Shown: positions 1 to 5,562 of the stretch, in pieces | Numbering within the stretch: the stretch's first letter is position 1 | How the letters are laid out: the number at the start of each line of letters is the position of its first letter | DNA from: Flavobacteriaceae bacterium | Lineage (GTDB): Bacteria; Bacteroidota; Bacteroidia; Flavobacteriales; Flavobacteriaceae | Assembly (NCBI GenBank): GCA_019090365.1 | Contig: JAHRWC010000025.1 | Location: 1-5,562 of the forward strand | DNA length: 5,562 nucleotides | Reading direction: 5' to 3' | Translations under genes and position numbers: made by a program | The notes under the pieces: generated by a model | The model's database searches: none | The model's input: only the letters and a program-made list of their open reading frames with translations | What the model was told of the DNA's origin: nothing

Positions 1-2
1 AA

Positions 3-128
3 GAAGACAAAGGGATTGGATTAAAAAATCTAAAACGAAGATTAGAATTGGTCTATCCTAATAAACATAGCTTATCTTTTTCTTCCGCAGAAAATGTTTA
101 CAAAGCACAATTAACATTGCAGTTATGA
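3..128 (+). CDS. Sensor histidine kinase, LytS/His_kinase type, C-terminal end only (5' part outside window)
   Basis: Only the last 41 codons are present, read in the third forward frame and ending in TGA at 126-128. The fragment begins with the residues EDKGIGLKNLKRRLELVYP, the G2-type glycine box and following helix typical of the HATPase domain in the His_kinase (PF06580, LytS/YehU-like) family. The rest matches the closing beta strands of such an ATP-binding domain. Family knowledge says these membrane kinases autophosphorylate a histidine and pass the phosphate to a LytTR response regulator. The stop codon overlaps the start of the downstream regulator in an ATGA arrangement, which implies one transcript and translational coupling. 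The sensor region is not visible, so the signal cannot be inferred. The identification rests on a short but characteristic motif and on the neighbour. Confidence 0.85.
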   Translation, partial: EDKGIGLKNLKRRLELVYPNKHSLSFSSAENVYKAQLTLQL

Positions 129-823
129 TTAAATATCTAATTATAGACGACGAATATATAGCGCATGATATTATAAAAGGCTATTGCGATTTATTGCCCA
201 ATATGCAATTAATGAAAAATTGTTATGACGCTTTGGAAGCCATCGAATATTTAAATAACAACTCTGTAGATTTAATTTTTCTAGATTTAAATATGCCAAA
301 ACTAAAGGGCTTTGAATTTTTAAAAACCCTTACTTCCCAACCCAATGTAATAGTTACAACTGCCTATGAAGAATTTGCATTGGAAGGCTACGAACTTAAT
401 ATTTCAGATTATTTATTGAAACCTTTTAGTTTCGAACGTTTTTTAAAAGCAATCAATAAAACAGTTCGCTCTACCACCTCAACTAAGAAAAACAGTATAG
501 AGAAAAAAGATGCGACCTCAGAAAGTATTTTTTTGCGAACTAATAACAAATACATTCAAGTAACCATTGACACCATTCAATATATTGAAGCGGCAGGAAA
601 TTACACCAAGGTGATTTGCACTAATGAAACTATTACGATTAGAGAAAAAATATCGGCTGTTTTAGAATTGTTAAGTGACTCAAATTTTATACAAGTTCAT
701 AAATCGTTTGCAGTATCTAAAAAACACATAAAAAGTATTGAAGGCAACCGAATTTTTATTTCTGAACATATAATCCCTATTGGAAAAATTTACAAAGAGA
801 ATATAAATCGGTTATTGAAGTAG
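125..823 (+). CDS. LytTR-family DNA-binding response regulator
   Basis: This is a complete 232-residue two-component regulator. The receiver domain spans about residues 1-113: acidic pocket D8-D9, phosphoacceptor D54 in FLDLNMP, the conserved hydroxyl at T78/T79 (VTTAYEEFAL) and K99-P100 in DYLLKPF. A polar, lysine- and serine-rich linker (about 114-133) follows. A LytTR DNA-binding domain covers about 134-232, with the characteristic IQYIEAAGNYTKV (151-163) and FIQVHKSFAVSKKHI (188-202) segments. LytTR domains bind DNA through beta strands rather than a helix-turn-helix. All residues needed for phosphorylation are present and the length is normal for the family. The ATG at 125 overlaps the stop of the upstream kinase by 4 bp, which fixes the start and identifies the likely partner. 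No target gene is obvious in the window, and the next genes are convergent. Confidence 0.95.
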   Translation: MIKYLIIDDEYIAHDIIKGYCDLLPNMQLMKNCYDALEAIEYLNNNSVDLIFLDLNMPKLKGFEFLKTLTSQPNVIVTTAYEEFALEGYELNISDYLLKPFSFERFLKAINKTVRSTTSTKKNSIEKKDATSESIFLRTNNKYIQVTIDTIQYIEAAGNYTKVICTNETITIREKISAVLELLSDSNFIQVHKSFAVSKKHIKSIEGNRIFISEHIIPIGKIYKENINRLLK

Positions 824-909
824 GTGTTAATTTAGGCGTTTCTGTTGAAGGTCTTTAGGAGATGTTATTTAAATAGTAGGGGAGATACCCAAAGTTACAA
901 AATTTACAA

Positions 910-946
910 TTAGAGAGGAGCTGAATAGTATTCAGTTTCTCTCTAA
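910..946 (+). terminator. Long hairpin between convergent genes; possible terminator without a U-tract
   Basis: An inverted repeat has arms 910-926 and 930-946 (17 pairs, including two G-U wobbles at 918/938 and 920/936) around a 3-nt loop. It lies 86 bp after the LytTR regulator stop and 19 bp from the stop of the convergent hydrolase gene, the usual place for a transcription terminator. On the + strand it is followed by a run of A (945-951), not T, and on the - strand the bases after it are mixed, so it is not a canonical intrinsic terminator. The wobble pairs form only in + strand RNA and would be A-C mismatches in the opposite RNA, so a role at the 3' end of the regulator mRNA is more likely. 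The rest of the intergenic stretch 824-965 shows nothing I can name. Confidence 0.5.
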
Positions 947-965
947 AAAAATGATCTAAAATGGT

Positions 966-1733
966 TTATTGTTGTAAAAATTCCATCACAACCCTATAAA
1001 AAACTTTCGGGTTTTCTGCATGCAACCAATGTCCTGCATCGGGTACCGTTCGAATCTCTGCGTTGGGGAATTGTTTTTTAATCATCAATTCGTCAATGTC
1101 TTCTATATAATTGGAATCAGCGCCACGTATAAATTCAACATCTCCTCCAAAATAAGCTTCAATGTCTAATGCCTTCCCAACTTCTTCAACATTCTCAATC
1201 AATGCATTCAAATTAATACGCATCCCTAATTGTCCGCGTTCTACCCAATACAAATTTTTCAGTAAAAATAAACGAGTCGGCAAATGTGAAATAAACTTCT
1301 GTACGGCATCATCGGCTTGTTTACGACTTTTAATTTCAGAAAAATCTAAGGACGACAAGGCTTTTAATATATGCTGATGGTGTTGCGGATAGTATTTTGG
1401 GCCAATATCAGCAATGATTAATTTATCAACTAATTCGGGGTATAATGTCGCAAAATTCATGGCTGCTTTTCCGCCCATGGAATGACCTAATAGAACAAAA
1501 TCTTCTAATTGATGGTGTTCACAATAAGCATGTAAATCTTCTACAATTAGATCATAACTAAAATCATCGCTTCTAAAACTATGTCCGTGATTTCGTTGAT
1601 CGACTAAATGCACTTGATAGCCTTCTGTAGCAAATTGTTTGCCGAGGGTTTTCCAGTTATCGCTCATTCCTAAAAACCCATGTAGAATGATAAAAGGTTT
1701 TCCTTCTCCTAAAATTTGTGAATGTAATAACAT
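966..1733 (-). CDS. Alpha/beta hydrolase, YbfF/ABHD11-like esterase
   Basis: A 255-residue cytoplasmic alpha/beta-fold hydrolase with no signal peptide. Visible landmarks are the oxyanion-hole motif HGFLG (18-22), DQRNHGHS (45-52), the nucleophile elbow GHSMGG with S85 (83-88), IADIGP with D109 (107-112), RGADSNYI (203-210) and the catalytic histidine H235 in PDAGHWLHAENP. This pattern fits the YbfF/ABHD11 branch, acting on short acyl esters or thioesters. In this branch the acid may be the aspartate in the D-I-G-P strand (D109) rather than the classical position, where D206/S207 lie. The true substrate cannot be read from sequence. The ATG lies 2 bp after the pdxJ stop, so the gene is very probably the second of a two-gene operon. 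A direct role in vitamin B6 synthesis is not implied by the family. Confidence 0.9.
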   Translation of the reverse strand: MLLHSQILGEGKPFIILHGFLGMSDNWKTLGKQFATEGYQVHLVDQRNHGHSFRSDDFSYDLIVEDLHAYCEHHQLEDFVLLGHSMGGKAAMNFATLYPELVDKLIIADIGPKYYPQHHQHILKALSSLDFSEIKSRKQADDAVQKFISHLPTRLFLLKNLYWVERGQLGMRINLNALIENVEEVGKALDIEAYFGGDVEFIRGADSNYIEDIDELMIKKQFPNAEIRTVPDAGHWLHAENPKVFYRVVMEFLQQ

Positions 1734-1735
1734 TA

Positions 1736-2452
1736 TTATTTAAGCTTTTCTAAATATTGTTTCACAACAGGTTCCATCCCTTCATACAAGGCTTCACAAA
1801 TTAAAGCATGCCCAATCGACACTTCTAATAAATGTGGAATATTTTGTTTGAAAAACTGAATATTTTCTAAAGACAAATCATGTCCAGCATTAATCCCCAA
1901 TCCTAATTCATGTGCTAAAATTGCACATTCTGTATAAGGCTGAATTGCTTTTTTATTTCCTAAAGCATACTGCGAAGCAAATTCTTCAGTATATAACTCG
2001 ATACGATCGGCTCCAGTTTTTGCAGCGCCTTCAATTAAATGTTTATCTGGATCAATAAATATAGAAGTACGAATGTTATTTCGTTTACATTCTGTAATAA
2101 TTTCAGATAAAAAATCTTTATGAGTGATGGTATCCCAACCTGCATTTGAGGTTAAAACATCTACAGAATCTGGTACTAATGTAACTTGAGTGGGTTTAAT
2201 TTCGAGCACCATTTTTAAAAACGACTCAATAGGATTTCCTTCAATATTATATTCAGTGTTCACCACAGGGTGAATATCATAAGCATCGTGGTAGGTGATG
2301 TGTCTTTCGTCTGGACGAGGGTGAATAGTTACTCCTTGCGCACCAAATTTTTGCACATTAATAGCTGCTTGCACCACATTTGGCATATTTCCACCTCTTG
2401 CGTTACGTAAAGTTGCTATTTTATTAATATTTACACTTAACTTTGTCATCAT
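1736..2452 (-). CDS. pdxJ: Pyridoxine 5'-phosphate synthase (PdxJ)
   Basis: PdxJ condenses 1-deoxy-D-xylulose 5-phosphate with 3-amino-2-oxopropyl phosphate to make pyridoxine 5'-phosphate, the ring-closing step of the DXP-dependent vitamin B6 pathway in the cytoplasm. The 238-residue length is normal. Conserved segments are VNINKIATLRNARGG (7-21), IHPRPDERHIT (43-52) with H44, R46 and H51, the catalytic-site glutamate E71 in NIEGNP, TLVPDS (91-96), IFIDPD (131-136), INAGHDL (187-193) with H191, and SIGHA (212-216) for phosphate binding. H44, E71 and H191 correspond to the catalytic residues of the E. coli enzyme. Two ATG codons stand side by side (2452 and 2449), so the start could be one residue later. 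A Bacteroidota-type -7 box lies about 17 bp upstream. The gene is divergent from the CBS-protein gene and is followed closely by the hydrolase gene. Confidence 0.97.
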   Translation of the reverse strand: MMTKLSVNINKIATLRNARGGNMPNVVQAAINVQKFGAQGVTIHPRPDERHITYHDAYDIHPVVNTEYNIEGNPIESFLKMVLEIKPTQVTLVPDSVDVLTSNAGWDTITHKDFLSEIITECKRNNIRTSIFIDPDKHLIEGAAKTGADRIELYTEEFASQYALGNKKAIQPYTECAILAHELGLGINAGHDLSLENIQFFKQNIPHLLEVSIGHALICEALYEGMEPVVKQYLEKLK

Positions 2453-2468
2453 AAAAAATTATAGTCAG

Positions 2469-2476
2469 CAAAAATA
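2469..2476 (-). promoter_or_regulatory. Putative promoter -7 box for pdxJ and hydrolase operon
   Basis: Read on the - strand this is TATTTTTG, a full match to the Bacteroidota primary-sigma -7 consensus TAnnTTTG. It ends 16 bp before the pdxJ ATG, which would give a very short leader of about 10 nt. No clear TTG -33 box is found about 19-21 bp upstream; that position is instead occupied by an inverted repeat. The call rests on the one box and its placement. Confidence 0.55.
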
Positions 2477-2484
2477 CAATTAGA

Positions 2485-2501
2485 AGACGTGTTTTACGTC
2501 T
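2485..2501. promoter_or_regulatory. 6-5-6 inverted repeat in the divergent pdxJ/CBS-gene promoter region; possible operator
   Basis: The sequence is AGACGT, a 5-nt spacer GTTTT, then ACGTCT, so both arms are perfect. It sits 8 bp upstream of the pdxJ -7 box and 10 bp upstream of a weaker -7-like box for the CBS-protein gene, nearly midway between the two. It is more G+C-rich than the surrounding DNA. A protein bound here would cover the -33 region of both promoters. With 6-bp arms a chance origin is possible, and no regulator is identified. Confidence 0.35.
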
Positions 2502-2511
2502 ATATTTTAAG

Positions 2512-2518
2512 TATTTTG
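2512..2518 (+). promoter_or_regulatory. Weak -7-like box upstream of the CBS-protein gene
   Basis: TATTTTG resembles the Bacteroidota -7 consensus TAnnTTTG but is one base shorter between TA and TTTG. It ends 15 bp before the proposed TTG start, similar to the spacing for pdxJ. No convincing -33 TTG is seen. It is the best candidate for a promoter of the CBS-nadK operon in this short divergent region. Confidence 0.3.
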
Positions 2519-2533
2519 CAAAAAACAGTTAGT

Positions 2534-3190
2534 TTGAATACCCAACAATACATCATAAACGATATCATTCCTTTTGAAATCTCTTCATCGATGAGAGAAG
2601 TTCAAAACGTTTTTAATCAACTTACTTATTCACACATTCCTGTAATGAGAGATGGCGAATATCAAGGTTGCATCTATGAAAATGACGCTCATTGTTTTGA
2701 AGGCACTAAAACCCTAAATGATTATCAGTATTCATTAGAAATTTTCTTTGTTAGAGAAACGACCAACTGGTTAGACATATTAGAAGCCTTTGCCTTACAT
2801 AACAGTAATATTATGCCCGTATTAGACGCAAATAACAAATATCTTGGTTATTATGAATTGAATGATATCATGTCTATTTTTAGTGAAACACCATTTTTAA
2901 ATGAAGCTGGAGGAATTATTGTGGTTGAAAAAGGTGTAAAAGATTATTCATTTAGTGAGATTTGCCAAATAGTTGAATCTAATGACGCTAAAATATTAGG
3001 TGTATTTATTTCAAAAATGAACAATGATATGGTTCAAGCAACTATAAAAATTGGTCATACTGGCATGAATGCAATCGTACAAACATTTAGACGCTATAAT
3101 TATGTGGTAAGTTCGAGTCATGATGAAGATAAATTTTTAGAAGATTTAAAAAATCGTTCCGATTATTTAGATAGATATCTTAATATTTAA
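2534..3190 (+). CDS. CBS-domain protein, with probable TTG start
   Basis: From the TTG at 2534 the product is 218 residues, starting MNTQQYIINDI. An in-frame GTG at 2489 would add 15 residues, but that stretch is hydrophobic, overlaps the promoter and inverted repeat, and does not resemble the start of related flavobacterial proteins as I recall them, which begin right at the YIINDI segment. A pair of CBS motifs covers about residues 4-125, with SHIPVMRDGEYQG near 34 and NIMPVLDANNKYLGYYELNDI near 95-115. An ACT-like C-terminal region follows (about 130-218, ending RSDYLDRYLNI). CBS pairs bind adenine nucleotides and usually act as regulatory sensors. There is no signal peptide or catalytic domain. 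The gene ends 4 bp before nadK, so the two are surely co-transcribed; sensing a nucleotide relevant to NAD kinase is a guess from position only. Confidence 0.88.
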   Translation: MNTQQYIINDIIPFEISSSMREVQNVFNQLTYSHIPVMRDGEYQGCIYENDAHCFEGTKTLNDYQYSLEIFFVRETTNWLDILEAFALHNSNIMPVLDANNKYLGYYELNDIMSIFSETPFLNEAGGIIVVEKGVKDYSFSEICQIVESNDAKILGVFISKMNNDMVQATIKIGHTGMNAIVQTFRRYNYVVSSSHDEDKFLEDLKNRSDYLDRYLNI

Positions 3191-3194
3191 TACT

Positions 3195-4079
3195 ATGAAA
3201 GTAGGTATTTACGGTCAGTTCTATCATGAAAACTCTGAAACTTATATTCAGCAGATTCTTGAAACCCTTCAGAATAGAAAGGTTGAAATTTGTATTGAAA
3301 AAAAGTTTTTTAAACAGATTAATAAGAATAATGAGATTTCGAATAATCTAAAAGGAATAACCACTTTTTCAAGTATAGATAGTTCTTACAACTTTTTCTT
3401 CAGTATTGGTGGTGATGGTACAATTTTAAAATCGATTACTTATGTAGGTGACTTAGGAATTCCAATTGTTGGTATCAACACCGGAAGGTTAGGTTTTTTA
3501 GCTACCATTCAGAAAGAAAAGATTAAAGAATGTATCAATCAGATTTTCGATGAAGACTATACAATTTCAGAAAGAAGTTTATTGTCTCTTGAAACAGATG
3601 AAGAAGATACTGAAATTGGTCATTTAAATTTTGCTTTAAATGAAGTAGCTGTCAATCGAAAAAACACTACTTCGATGATTAAAGTAGAAACGCATATTAA
3701 CAACGAGCATCTTACCTCTTATTGGTCTGATGGTTTAATTGTTGCTACACCTACAGGTTCTACAGGATATTCATTAAGTTGTGGAGGTCCAATTATCGAC
3801 CCAAGTACAAATAGTATTATTTTAACTCCAATTGCACCACATAATCTAAATGCAAGGCCTTTTGTGATTCCAGATTCAAGTACGGTTACCTTAAAAGTTT
3901 CAGGTAGAGAAAAAACATTTTTAGTTTCATTGGATTCAAGAATACTTACGTTAAAAAACAATACAACGATTACCATCAAAAAATCTCCTTTTACCATAAA
4001 AATGGTACAACTCCCTAATGACAGTTTTATAAAGACCTTACGAGGTAAATTATTATGGGGAGAAGACAAAAGAAATTAA
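3195..4079 (+). CDS. nadK: NAD kinase (ATP-NAD kinase)
   Basis: NadK phosphorylates NAD+ at the 2' hydroxyl of the adenosine ribose to give NADP+, the only route to NADP in most bacteria. The 294-residue protein is full length for the family. It shows the GGDGT motif (72-76, with D74 the presumed catalytic aspartate), GINTGRLGFLA (93-103), the NE of LNEVAVNR (148-155, N149-E150) that contacts the NAD ribose, the glycine-rich SDGLIVATPTGSTGYSLSCGGP segment (178-199; D179, T187-GSTGY) and LTPIAPHNLNARP (210-222). It is a soluble cytoplasmic enzyme that typically forms homotetramers. The ATG at 3195 follows the CBS-protein stop by 4 bp and has no Shine-Dalgarno sequence, as is usual in this phylum. 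A long reverse-frame ORF within it is a shadow. Confidence 0.97.
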   Translation: MKVGIYGQFYHENSETYIQQILETLQNRKVEICIEKKFFKQINKNNEISNNLKGITTFSSIDSSYNFFFSIGGDGTILKSITYVGDLGIPIVGINTGRLGFLATIQKEKIKECINQIFDEDYTISERSLLSLETDEEDTEIGHLNFALNEVAVNRKNTTSMIKVETHINNEHLTSYWSDGLIVATPTGSTGYSLSCGGPIIDPSTNSIILTPIAPHNLNARPFVIPDSSTVTLKVSGREKTFLVSLDSRILTLKNNTTITIKKSPFTIKMVQLPNDSFIKTLRGKLLWGEDKRN

Positions 4080-4120
4080 ACAATAAAATTGAATAAAACT
4101 TGTTAATCAACAGAGAGTCT

Positions 4121-4143
4121 TCACTATAATTAATTTGTAGTGA
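4121..4143. promoter_or_regulatory. Inverted repeat upstream of the DUF6089 gene; possible operator or weak nadK terminator
   Basis: TCACTA and TAGTGA are perfect 6-bp arms separated by 11 nt. In + strand RNA the stem can extend inward by three more pairs (one U-G) to a 5-nt loop. It lies 41 bp after the nadK stop and 9 bp upstream of the -7 box for the next gene. It is A+T-rich and followed by TTTAATT rather than a clean T-run, so termination would be weak. Either role is tentative. Confidence 0.3.
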
Positions 4144-4152
4144 TTTAATTAT

Positions 4153-4160
4153 TATATTTG
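4153..4160 (+). promoter_or_regulatory. Putative promoter -7 box for the DUF6089 gene and uppS
   Basis: TATATTTG is a full match to the Bacteroidota -7 consensus TAnnTTTG and ends 17 bp before the ATG at 4178, so a transcript would start about 10 nt before the gene. A TTTG at 4134-4137 is only 15 bp upstream, closer than the usual 19 or so, so the -33 element is uncertain. It suggests that the DUF6089 gene and uppS can be transcribed independently of nadK. Confidence 0.6.
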
Positions 4161-4177
4161 CAAACTTTTCAAGGTAT

Positions 4178-4873
4178 ATGAAGTATTTTATTGTCCTTTT
4201 ATTATTTATTATAGCGCCATTTACGGCTCAATCTCAAACGTATGAAATTGGAGGTTTTGTTGGAGGCGCAAATTACATTGGTGATGTAGGGAGTACATCC
4301 TACATATCTCCTAACACCACAGCGTTTGGAGCCATTTTTAAATGGAATCGAAGTGCTAGACATGCGTTTAGAGGTTCAATAACAAGAGCTTCTATTGAAG
4401 GAAACGATGCAGACTCGGATGATGTAAGAAGAAGACAAAGAGGTTATAATTTCACAAATACAGTAACTGAACTTTCTGTAGGACTTGAATATACGTTCTG
4501 GGATTTCAATATGTATGGTGGCAAACCTGTTTCTACTCCTTATTTATATACAGGACTAACTTATTTTTGGTATGATGCGTTAAGCAAAAATGATGTAACC
4601 GATGTAATAGCAAAATCTGATAATGCTGCAAGTCTAGCTATACCAATGGTAGTAGGTTATAAGTTTTATTTGGGAGGTAATTTAGTATTAGGCGCTGAAA
4701 TTGGTGCACGATATACTTTTACAGACGCTTTAGATGGTAATAATCCTATAAAAAGCTTAGAAGACATTGACACTTTAAAGTTCGGAAATGTTGATAGTAA
4801 TGATTGGTATGTATTTACAGGATTAACCTTAACTTTCACCTTCGGAAGACAACCATGTTATTGTAATTTTTAA
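4178..4873 (+). CDS. DUF6089-type secreted outer-membrane beta-barrel-like protein
   Basis: A 231-residue protein with a clear Sec signal peptide (K2, hydrophobic core about 4-15, cleavage likely after the AQSQ near residue 20). The mature part begins YEIGGFVGGANYIGDVG, a typical beta-strand start in Bacteroidota outer-membrane proteins. Alternating aromatic and glycine-rich strands follow, including ELSVGLEYTFWDF (98-110), TPYLYTGLTYFWYDA (120-134), IPMVVGYKFYLGGNLVLGAEIGARYTF (155-181) and WYVFTGLTLTFTFG (210-223). The C-terminus is RQPCYCNF, with two closely spaced cysteines (C227, C229). I recognise it as the DUF6089 family commonly found before uppS in flavobacteria. Its molecular function is unknown to me; a small 8-stranded-type barrel is an inference from size and strand pattern. 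It starts 98 bp after nadK with its own promoter box and ends 6 bp before uppS. Confidence 0.88.
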   Translation: MKYFIVLLLFIIAPFTAQSQTYEIGGFVGGANYIGDVGSTSYISPNTTAFGAIFKWNRSARHAFRGSITRASIEGNDADSDDVRRRQRGYNFTNTVTELSVGLEYTFWDFNMYGGKPVSTPYLYTGLTYFWYDALSKNDVTDVIAKSDNAASLAIPMVVGYKFYLGGNLVLGAEIGARYTFTDALDGNNPIKSLEDIDTLKFGNVDSNDWYVFTGLTLTFTFGRQPCYCNF

Positions 4874-4879
4874 TTTAAA

Positions 4880-5562
4880 ATGACTCTTCAAGACCAAATA
4901 GACAAAAAAAAACTACCCAATCACTTGGCTGTGATTATGGATGGTAATGGTCGTTGGGCAAAACTAAAAGGACTTCTTAGAAACAAAGGCCATGAAAAAG
5001 GAGCCAAAACTGTAAAAGCAGTTGTGGAAGCATGTGCCGAAATAAACATCCCTTTTTTAACTCTATATGCTTTTTCAACTGAAAATTGGAATCGCCCAAA
5101 ATTGGAAGTTGAATTATTGATGAAATTATTGGTTTCGTCTTTAAAAAAAGAACTAAAAACACTTCAGAAAAACGACATAAAACTTAATGCCATTGGTGAT
5201 ATCGAATCTTTACCTCTAAAAACACAAAAAGAACTTTTAGATGTTATAGATAAAACAAAATCGAACTCCAGAATGACATTAACATTAGCTTTAAGCTATG
5301 GTTCTCGTGAAGAAATCATAAAAACTATTAAAGAGATTAGTCTTAAAGTTAAAAATAACCTAATTTCGCCCGAAAATATTGATGAATCAGTAATAAATAG
5401 TCATCTTTACACGCAAAATTTACCTGATGTAGATTTATTGATACGTACTAGTGGTGAACAACGTATCAGTAATTTCTTATTATGGCAAATCGCATACGCT
5501 GAATTATATTTTACAGATATACTTTGGCCTGATTATACGAAAGATAATCTATTTGAAGCAAT
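4880..5562 (+). CDS. uppS: Isoprenyl (undecaprenyl diphosphate) synthase, 3' end outside window
   Basis: This cis-prenyltransferase adds isopentenyl diphosphate units to farnesyl diphosphate to make undecaprenyl diphosphate, the lipid carrier for peptidoglycan and surface glycans. The frame is open from ATG 4880 to the window edge, giving 227 complete codons of the usual 245 or so. Signature motifs are HLAVIMDGNGRWAK (15-28; catalytic D21, N23, R25, W26), R34 and H38 of RNKGHEKGAKT for diphosphate binding, TLYAFSTENWNRP (61-73), IRTSGEQRISNFLLWQIAYAEL (188-209; R189, R195, S197, metal-binding E208) and ILWPDY (214-219). All key residues seen are intact. It starts 6 bp after the upstream outer-membrane protein gene, so it shares its transcript. 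In related genomes a BamA-type outer-membrane assembly gene often follows, but that lies outside the window. Confidence 0.97.
   Translation, partial: MTLQDQIDKKKLPNHLAVIMDGNGRWAKLKGLLRNKGHEKGAKTVKAVVEACAEINIPFLTLYAFSTENWNRPKLEVELLMKLLVSSLKKELKTLQKNDIKLNAIGDIESLPLKTQKELLDVIDKTKSNSRMTLTLALSYGSREEIIKTIKEISLKVKNNLISPENIDESVINSHLYTQNLPDVDLLIRTSGEQRISNFLLWQIAYAELYFTDILWPDYTKDNLFEA

Noticed and set aside
890..897. TAACTTTG on the - strand, matching the -7 consensus
   Set aside because: It would drive transcription into the 3' end of the regulator gene with no gene on that strand and no -33 box; a chance match is expected in AT-rich DNA.
1162..1377. 71-codon + strand open frame inside the hydrolase gene
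   Set aside because: It lies wholly antisense to a strongly supported hydrolase gene and its translation shows no recognisable domain; it is a reading-frame shadow.
3719..4069. 116-codon - strand open frame inside nadK
   Set aside because: It is antisense to the conserved NadK C-terminal half, has no recognisable family and no promoter or neighbour to support it.
4171..4174. AAGG as a Shine-Dalgarno for the DUF6089 gene
   Set aside because: It is only 3 nt from the ATG, too close to work well, and Bacteroidota genes rarely rely on such sites.
4977..5162. 61-codon - strand open frame inside uppS
   Set aside because: It is antisense to the conserved uppS motifs; the hydrophobic appearance follows from the opposite-strand lysine-rich coding sequence.

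Overview
The window is AT-rich (roughly one third G+C) and reads as chromosomal DNA of a member of the Bacteroidota, most likely the family Flavobacteriaceae. Three things point there: the gene set and order (CBS protein, NAD kinase, DUF6089-type outer-membrane protein, undecaprenyl diphosphate synthase, with pdxJ divergent to them); promoter-like boxes of the Bacteroidota form TAnnTTTG instead of TATAAT; and the near absence of Shine-Dalgarno sequences. No mobile elements, CRISPR arrays, tRNA or rRNA genes were seen. This looks like core housekeeping DNA, and I did not find a convincing new defence or mobile system.

Left part (1-823, + strand): the last 41 codons of a LytS/His_kinase-type sensor kinase overlap by 4 bp (ATGA) with a complete LytTR response regulator, forming a two-component pair. 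Positions 824-965 are non-coding, lie between convergent genes, and hold one long hairpin.

Middle part (966-2452, - strand): pdxJ (pyridoxine 5'-phosphate synthase, vitamin B6) is followed 2 bp later by an alpha/beta hydrolase of the YbfF/ABHD11 type. The two are probably co-transcribed from a promoter just upstream of pdxJ.

Right part (2534-5562, + strand): a CBS-domain protein (probable TTG start) lies 4 bp before NAD kinase (nadK). A 98-bp gap with a good promoter box follows, then a small secreted beta-barrel-like protein (DUF6089 type). Six bp further on is uppS, which runs off the right edge with only about 20 residues missing. The genes link NADP supply, outer-membrane biogenesis and the lipid carrier for cell-wall and surface polysaccharides. 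The short pdxJ/CBS divergent region holds a 6-5-6 bp inverted repeat midway between the two putative -7 boxes, and a second inverted repeat precedes the DUF6089 gene promoter.
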